A stretch of 64,000 bases of DNA from NCBI GenBank assembly GCA_016987375.1, contig PJRA01000443.1, forward strand, positions 738,930 to 802,929. The letters are read 5' to 3'. This stretch comes from Brachionus koreanus (lineage: Eukaryota > Rotifera > Eurotatoria > Ploima > Brachionidae). Of the stretch, positions 57,794 through 64,000 are shown in pieces. The translations under genes were made by a program, and so were the position numbers. The notes below the pieces were generated by a model. The model saw nothing but the letters and a program-made list of their open reading frames with translations. It did no database searches and was not told where the DNA came from. The first letter of the stretch is position 1, and the number at the start of each line of letters is the position of its first letter.

Positions 57794-58467
57794 ATATTTA
57801 TATCATAATAAATTTTTTTTTAAATTGAAATTAATTTTTGTTTTAATTTTAAAATGTTATTTCAGGCTGTAATTTAATTACTGAAATTATTTCATAACAA
57901 AAAATTGTAATCTATCCATCTCTAAATCCAGACAATATGAACCACTAGTAAAAAAAAAAATAAAATTTTCATTTTTTTACCTTAACATAATTATATGTAT
58001 AGCATTACTAAAAACATGATTTTTTTGTCAATTTATTATTATCAGTGAATTTGGCTGCTAATTTTAGTGTTGTAAAATTCGAACAAAATAAAACAAAAAT
58101 ATTTCGTGTATTTTAAAAAATTAAAACTAAAGATAAAAAATATTTTTTAAAAAATACAGCAAAATACTTTGTTGTGTCGTTTTAATCTTATTTCTGGAGG
58201 ATTAATTTATTTTATCTTTTCAAAATTAATCTAAAATTAGTAAAAAAAAATCATCTTTTTTGGCAATTAGATTACTTGTATTTAATGAAAGTCTTAAAAT
58301 AAGAAATACAATGAAGAATAAATTTGATTTTTAGTCTTGTAATTTTAAAAATCGAATTTAAAAAAAAAAGGAAATAAAATTAAAATAATTTATTAATAAA
58401 AAATAAAAATAATTTCCGGATCGACAATTATAAAAACACTTAAGAATTTTTTTGCATAAACTTTTAG
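57794..58467. other. convergent 3' spacer
   Basis: AT-rich sequence between the stops of NOB1 (plus) and the cadherin (minus). No exon that could supply a cytoplasmic tail to the cadherin was seen. Confidence 0.6.
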
Positions 58468-61400
58468 CTAAAATAACAATAAAGAAATTATATTAACTAA
58501 TAAAAGATTAACAATTGAAAAAATAATTCGACTATTTGAATTTTTATTCAATGCAATTTTGCTAGCGGTGGTCACTTTGAATCCAATAGTTGTTGTTGGA
58601 TCGATTGTTTTTAAATTTAAATAATTCAATAACAGTTCATTGTCTAATTTTTCTTGTTGTAAATTTTGTCTTAAATTTTGGGTTAAAGTGGTTGGCAATG
58701 TTCTTGAAGTCACCAAGCTATTATCCACTTTTTTAGTGCTTAAATTTTCATAGTGATAGTCGTGTAGTATTTTTGTCATGACAGGCTTTGAACTCTCATT
58801 TATGCTAAACGAACATATCATGTCATATCTGTCAGACTCATTCGAGCAAATCAGTAGTTCAACTTGATAATGACTGCTTAATGGAACAATGCCATTGTCA
58901 CTTATCTTAAATTTAATTATCAAAAAACAATTGTGAACAAAAGACAAAAATTTTTGCAGGTCACTTCTCCACCAGTATGAGCTCAAATCGACATAAAGCT
59001 TACCAGCCGATGAGTCCAATTTGAATATTCTGAAAAATTTCATAAAACCATTGAAATTTTCTATCAAAGACTGGTCTAAACTAATTCCATTATTCAAACT
59101 TTTTAGATCGAACTCTTCAATTTCATAATTTAGATCACAATTTTTTCTACTAGAATCCAAATCGACACAATTAAATTGATAAATCAATGCCATTTTGTAA
59201 TATTGATTCATCTCCAAATTCGAATAGTTAAAATGGACTGCTAACACTTCCAAATTTTTATCTATTCCAGCTTCAAAATTCGATTTACCATAACAAACTG
59301 GTACCGAGTCGTTTATATCATCAATTTCAATAGTAACATTGGTCCAACTTTTTAAACTAATATCACTCAATTGTTGTTTATCTTTGGCATACACTTTAAA
59401 TTTTATATTCACTATTTTTTCTCTATCTAAATAATTATTAAATATAAATATATCTCCCGAATAAGCATCCACATAAATAATTTCATTTAAATTTTTAACT
59501 AATTTAAAAACTTTTTTATTTAGCAATTTTAAATTAGAATCATCATGTTTTATGGCTTTGACATGATAAAAACTTGTTTCGTTGTTGATAAAATTGTCAA
59601 TTAGAGAGTCGTATGTGTAAGTATTGTTGTCCGAGTGGATTTTTTCTTCTGCAAACAAGGCACCATCCACGACCATTAGGTCTTTGTCGCGCAGCAGAGG
59701 ATTTGACGGATTTTTTGTGTTCAACTGAATTGCATTATTCAAATCAATGCTATCAATGAAATAGAAAATATCTGAATTTAAACTGTCCTTGTCAAATGCT
59801 TTTACATTGCCGACAAAAGTTTTGTCCATAGTCGCATAAGCTTTTGAGTCCAGAACTACCATTGATGTAACCAAATTGGAATATTTTTCAGTGATGTAAA
59901 ATTTATAGTCTTGTTTCTTGAATTGAGGCCGATTATCATTCAAATCGTTGATTACAATTTGAACTGAAGTTTGAGCATATCGAGTTGAATTTTGGTTGCT
60001 TGCCCTTACAATAAAATCGTATTTGCTTCTGGTCTCACGGTCCAACAAACTTCTGTCTTTGACACACAAATAGCCAGTCAATTGATCCACATAAAAGTTT
60101 TCCTCCTCTTTATTTCGCCTAATTTTATTTGAATTTTTTAATTTAATTCTAGGCTGTATAGCCTGGAGAGAGTAGTTAATTAGCTGGTTTTGTGTGCTGA
60201 TGTCGGAATCGTGCGCTTCCAGCCGAGTGAAACAATACGCCAAACTATTCAAATTATTTGACTCGAACTCGTTCCATTCATCAATGTAAAACACATACAA
60301 ATCCTTATCAAATGTGGGATCATTATCATTTTCATCTTTGATAATTACGATTAACTCGGTGCGGCTCTTTAGCTGCACTAGTCGGCCAGAATCGGTCAGC
60401 TCAATTGCTAAATTGTAAACTGTTTGAAGTTCGGCATCAGGCTCAAAATTAACATACAATTCGAATATTTCATTTGTTTGAATATTTTGATAATTAGTTG
60501 AATTTTTACTTTTTAAATTTTGAAACAAAAACAAACTATTTGAATTTTGATCTAAAATTTTGCTATTTATTTGTCTATTTGCGCTTTCTGTGTCCAAGTC
60601 TTTGACTATAAATTGTCCGATACAAGAGCCTTTGGCACTAAATTCACTCAGACCATTGATTACTATTTTTGTTGAGAAAGACTCGTGTGAATTAAGCTCT
60701 TGAACAGAAATATCTAAATCAAGGCCTTTTTGATACACACAATTTTTGCTATATAGACTCACAATTAATGGCTCATTGTCATTTAAATCTATTAGATTTA
60801 TATCGACTGTTACTACACTTGATAAAGGATTTTCTTTGTTTGAATCAGATGCCTCGACCACCACTACATGCTTGTGAAATGCCTCATAGTCCAACAATTT
60901 TGTCAAGTCTAAAAAAAGATCACGTGACAATTTTTTTAAATTGTGCAAATTTGTGCATGCATCTAATTTTATTGAGCCATTTTGATCAATCAAAAATTCA
61001 GACTTAACTCCATCATCTAATAATTTTGTATTTGAATTTTTTCTATTTACTTGCTGAATTATTCTATAATTTATTTGTGAGTTCATGTCATCGTCGATGT
61101 CATGTGCCACCACTTTTATCTTATTCTTTAAATTGGCGCAAATTTGCACTAGAAAAGCAAAATAAATGGAACCTGAATAATCTAGATTATTCTCTTGATA
61201 ATAAGCTTGGTATTCTGTTACTTCATTTAGATAAAATGAATACTTTGTTTGATCAAATTTAGGCCTATTGTCATTCAAGTCTTTTATTTTAAGACGAAAG
61301 AGAAGAAAATTTTTTCCATCTAATTGACGATCAATGGCAAAATTTTTCTCCATTACTAACAAAATAAAATTGTACACTGATTGTTCTTCTCTGTCAAGAA

Positions 61401-62418
61401 AAGCATTTATTTTCAAGTACAAATTTTGACTTAAATTATTTTCGATCAATTCAAATCGATTTAAACAGTTATCTTTGTAATTTTCAACTAGATTAGTCAA
61501 TTGAGAGTAAAAAAAATTTTTATCTTGACCAAAATCAATTTGCAATTTTTCAACAAAATTGGCTTCTTGACTTGTCAGCAATATTAGTTTGTATATGAAT
61601 TCAGAATTAGAATTGGAATCCGGATCAAAAGGCTTTTCTAGTTCTATTTGCTGATTTTTCACCATTTCTAGATCAAAATTAGATATTAAAACATTACAGA
61701 ATAAGTTATCACTAGGCACAGCTATGTCCAGTGCTAAATTTTGTCCGAATTGCTCTGTTATTTCCAAGTACAAAAAATTTTTCTCAAAATAAGGCCTGTT
61801 GTCATTTACATCGTTAATATTAATGTTTAAAGATAGATATTTTCGAATGTGATTAGTTGATATTGGATATTTGTTGAAATGTCTGAATTTGTTTTTTTTA
61901 ATTCTTGAATCAGAATTTATTGTTTGCTTGAATGCAACAAAAATTAGGCTCATGCGACAAACGCTGCTCTTGCAATCACAGTCAAAATGTTCGGTCATCA
62001 GACTCGAGTTTCTTGCCTCGAATACAAACTCGTCAATTTTGTTCATGTGTGGATGCAGCTTTTTGTCTGAGCAAATTTGTTCCCTATCAATATTCTGCCG
62101 CTGGTAGATGAGTCCAGTTGTGTCGTCCAAAATGAAATACTTATCAAATAGTGTTTGAATAGATTGATCGTTTAGTTGGGTCGAGAATGAGTCAAAGTTG
62201 TTTTCGTTCAGCTTTTGCCACAGACAACAGCTTAGATTGCCGATCAACACATTGTCCAATAGACTATAATCCGACTCGTTCAAATAAATGTCACTGCAGG
62301 TAAGCTGCTTTGGCTTAAGGTACAAAAATTTATGCTCGTTTAAATACCGTTTGCTGTCGATTTGTGGAAAAAAATTCCAAAAATAAAAAAAAATTAGGAA
62401 AAAATTTTTCAAAAACAT
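58468..62418 (-). CDS. intronless protocadherin-like adhesion protein without cytoplasmic tail
   Basis: A single ORF of 1316 residues. An N-terminal hydrophobic signal peptide (FFLIFFYFWNFFP) is followed by about six or seven cadherin repeats. The calcium-binding linker motif recurs near residues 205 (DVNDNRP), 382 (DLNDNRP), 546 (DLNDNEP), 697 (DENDNDP), 827 (DLNDNRP) and 1035 (DINDSVP). DRE-type motifs are present too (FLDREEQSVY, LLDRETRSKY, YLDREKIVN). The repeats are irregular in length, with long Asn-rich insertions. The protein ends with a 19-residue hydrophobic stretch (IIFSIVNLLLVNIISLLLF) right before the stop and has no cytoplasmic tail, preceded by small polar residues (NKNSNS). 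This is the layout of a GPI-anchor signal, as in T-cadherin. No beta-catenin-binding region exists. It would act as extracellular adhesion or recognition protein. Confidence 0.9.
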   Translation of the reverse strand: MFLKNFFLIFFYFWNFFPQIDSKRYLNEHKFLYLKPKQLTCSDIYLNESDYSLLDNVLIGNLSCCLWQKLNENNFDSFSTQLNDQSIQTLFDKYFILDDTTGLIYQRQNIDREQICSDKKLHPHMNKIDEFVFEARNSSLMTEHFDCDCKSSVCRMSLIFVAFKQTINSDSRIKKNKFRHFNKYPISTNHIRKYLSLNININDVNDNRPYFEKNFLYLEITEQFGQNLALDIAVPSDNLFCNVLISNFDLEMVKNQQIELEKPFDPDSNSNSEFIYKLILLTSQEANFVEKLQIDFGQDKNFFYSQLTNLVENYKDNCLNRFELIENNLSQNLYLKINAFLDREEQSVYNFILLVMEKNFAIDRQLDGKNFLLFRLKIKDLNDNRPKFDQTKYSFYLNEVTEYQAYYQENNLDYSGSIYFAFLVQICANLKNKIKVVAHDIDDDMNSQINYRIIQQVNRKNSNTKLLDDGVKSEFLIDQNGSIKLDACTNLHNLKKLSRDLFLDLTKLLDYEAFHKHVVVVEASDSNKENPLSSVVTVDINLIDLNDNEPLIVSLYSKNCVYQKGLDLDISVQELNSHESFSTKIVINGLSEFSAKGSCIGQFIVKDLDTESANRQINSKILDQNSNSLFLFQNLKSKNSTNYQNIQTNEIFELYVNFEPDAELQTVYNLAIELTDSGRLVQLKSRTELIVIIKDENDNDPTFDKDLYVFYIDEWNEFESNNLNSLAYCFTRLEAHDSDISTQNQLINYSLQAIQPRIKLKNSNKIRRNKEEENFYVDQLTGYLCVKDRSLLDRETRSKYDFIVRASNQNSTRYAQTSVQIVINDLNDNRPQFKKQDYKFYITEKYSNLVTSMVVLDSKAYATMDKTFVGNVKAFDKDSLNSDIFYFIDSIDLNNAIQLNTKNPSNPLLRDKDLMVVDGALFAEEKIHSDNNTYTYDSLIDNFINNETSFYHVKAIKHDDSNLKLLNKKVFKLVKNLNEIIYVDAYSGDIFIFNNYLDREKIVNIKFKVYAKDKQQLSDISLKSWTNVTIEIDDINDSVPVCYGKSNFEAGIDKNLEVLAVHFNYSNLEMNQYYKMALIYQFNCVDLDSSRKNCDLNYEIEEFDLKSLNNGISLDQSLIENFNGFMKFFRIFKLDSSAGKLYVDLSSYWWRSDLQKFLSFVHNCFLIIKFKISDNGIVPLSSHYQVELLICSNESDRYDMICSFSINESSKPVMTKILHDYHYENLSTKKVDNSLVTSRTLPTTLTQNLRQNLQQEKLDNELLLNYLNLKTIDPTTTIGFKVTTASKIALNKNSNSRIIFSIVNLLLVNIISLLLF

Positions 62419-63972
62419 TTTATTTTAGACTATTGTTCATTCTTTGATAAAATAATGGGGGAAAAAAATTAATTAATTTAATTCGTTTTAGAATTTAAAA
62501 AAAAAAAAAAAAAGAATAAAATAAGTTAATCTCATAAATTTTGGATTTGCAAAAAACAAGATTTTAAAGACCTAGTTAAGTTGATTAATTTGAAGACTTG
62601 TGTATAGATTTGTTACAACTGACTTGTCGACAATTAAAAATTTTGTTTATTTTTTTTAAAGAAAAACATAAAGTTAGAAATAGTTTATGATTTTTAAGGT
62701 ATCTAATAATTTATTTAGTCTCTGAAATCTGTCTGTATTTGAATTAGTGAAAAAATCCATTTAACCTTTTAAATTAAAACTATTTTTATTTATTACGGAA
62801 AATATCTCAAATGCAAAAGATGGCATGATAACAGTGAATTTGCTCTTTAAATGTTCAAAACACTCATTATTAGCGATCAGGAGGCAAGATTAGTTCAGGC
62901 ACGAATTAGAAATTCTTCTTGATAATTTAGGACTTAAAGGTAGAATATGATTGTATAAGAGATTAGTCTTGATTAGGATTTTATATCAATACTGAAAAAC
63001 TAGGAATATTCTTCCTATGGCATTGGGAATAACGACAATTTTCCTTTCACTCATTAGTTTAATTTTTTTTCTCAGTGTGGAAATATTATTTTCAAGCTTA
63101 TTTATTTTTAATGATTCATTATTAATTTTTAATTAGCACAAACAAAAAAAAGAGGAAAATAACGAAGGAATTTGAATAAGATTTGAGGAAAAAAAGAGAG
63201 AACGAATTTCAAGCACAATAAAACGAAATTGCCTACTAATCCTCATTTTTAATATAATCAAGCATAATTAAAAAAAACTAGAAAAAAAAAACTAATAAAA
63301 TTGTATAAAATCGAATGCTCAAACAAAATATGCTAGATATTTAATAAAACTAGTTTCGATTTTTGCAATTTAATATTAGCTTTCGGAATCAATACCAATC
63401 AATTCTTTTGATAATTTTCACTTCTAATAAGCAATCATCAAACAAAAAACTGTAAAATAAGAACTTTTTATTTTTTTTGGTTCTTGTTGTAGTTGTTGTT
63501 TAGCATGAACTTGTCAAAAATAAATTAGAGTATTTAATTACATTTTAATAAATAAATTTATTTAAAATAATTTCGAATGCCGTTGAGACAAGAACTACAA
63601 GGGCTCATTAATTGTGCAACTAGATAAAAACATTTTTTTTTTCAACACAAATAAAACTGAATTTTATTTTCAATCTTATTTTGAAAACAAAATGAAAAGG
63701 TCAGTCCGGCAAAATGAAACTCTGAAACTATCCATTTAATAAAGTTCAATTTAAATCAAAGTTTTGTTAGCAAAAAAAAAAATATATATTAAATAACAAA
63801 ATAATTAATTTTACGAAATAAATCATTAGCAATTTCTCTCTAAATCCAAAGGTTGCTTGACCTATGATTTAGAAAGTCAAAGATGACATTATTAAAATGA
63901 AACTTTTATTTTTAAATTACAATAAAATTAGAACATTTTTTCTTCTTTATTTTTAACAATTTTTTTTTTGGA
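62419..63972. other. upstream region of the cadherin, nothing recognised
   Basis: AT-rich non-coding DNA. No exon-like segment longer than chance was seen on either strand. Confidence 0.5.
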
Positions 63973-64000
63973 ATGAGCACCGAAAAGAAGGCATTAGTCC
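63973..64000 (+). CDS. possible start of a gene running off the window
   Basis: After a T-run, an ATG opens MSTEKKALV with higher GC content than the preceding sequence, reaching the end of the window. Only nine codons are visible, so this is a guess. Confidence 0.25.

Overview
The window is nuclear DNA from a small-genome invertebrate animal. It is very AT-rich (roughly three quarters A+T by eye). Introns are mostly 45-100 nt with GT...AG ends. The gene set is animal: a cadherin, MTF-1, CHK2, a neuronal-calcium-sensor protein, smoothelin-like, SLC3A2, an FUT-type fucosyltransferase, GST omega. Base composition, short introns and frequent splice acceptors just before start codons would suit a monogonont rotifer such as Brachionus, but that assignment is inference. 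Nothing bacterial, viral or organellar was seen. A 909-nt run of N lies at 48122-49030.

Layout. 1-4.8 kb: gene desert with microsatellites, a GC hairpin and one doubtful ORF. 4.8-7.6 kb: SLC44 choline-transporter-like gene (minus). 9.2-11.2 kb: SCAMP (plus) with two consecutive pairs of alternative exons. 11.5-12.1 kb: NDUFS4 (plus). 12.5-13.9 kb: smoothelin-like CH protein (minus). 14-19.8 kb: mostly empty, but it holds a six-exon cysteine-rich protein assembled here by splice phase (17253-17894, minus) and a one-pass membrane protein (18210-18611, minus). 19.8-27.4 kb: minus-strand cluster ORC4, GSTO-a, GSTO-b, ABHD12, CHK2. 28.5-29.1 kb: NCS-type EF-hand protein (minus). 29.9-39.6 kb: plus-strand cluster MED16, DHFR, OSBPL11-like, alpha-1,3-fucosyltransferase. 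41.2 kb: the 25-residue ribosomal protein eL41 (plus). 41.6-46.8 kb: ELAC2, SRP9, MORN4 (minus). 47.4 kb: LINE relic, then the gap. 49.3-52.5 kb: SLC3A2 (plus) convergent with MTF-1 (minus). 53.9-57.8 kb: septin (minus) divergent from NOB1 (plus). 58.5-62.4 kb: an intronless, tail-less cadherin (minus). The last 28 bases may open another plus-strand gene.

Most genes are housekeeping (DNA replication and checkpoint, tRNA 3' processing, ribosome maturation, SRP, complex I, Mediator) or membrane traffic, transport and adhesion. They do not form one pathway. Exon boundaries were derived by hand by requiring GT/AG ends and continuous phase. Where exon coordinates are listed, the phases add up across the gene. 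The most interesting items are the two mutually exclusive exon pairs in SCAMP, the hidden cysteine-rich gene, eL41 followed by a long open second frame, the in-frame stop inside the fucosyltransferase, and the probable GPI-anchored cadherin.
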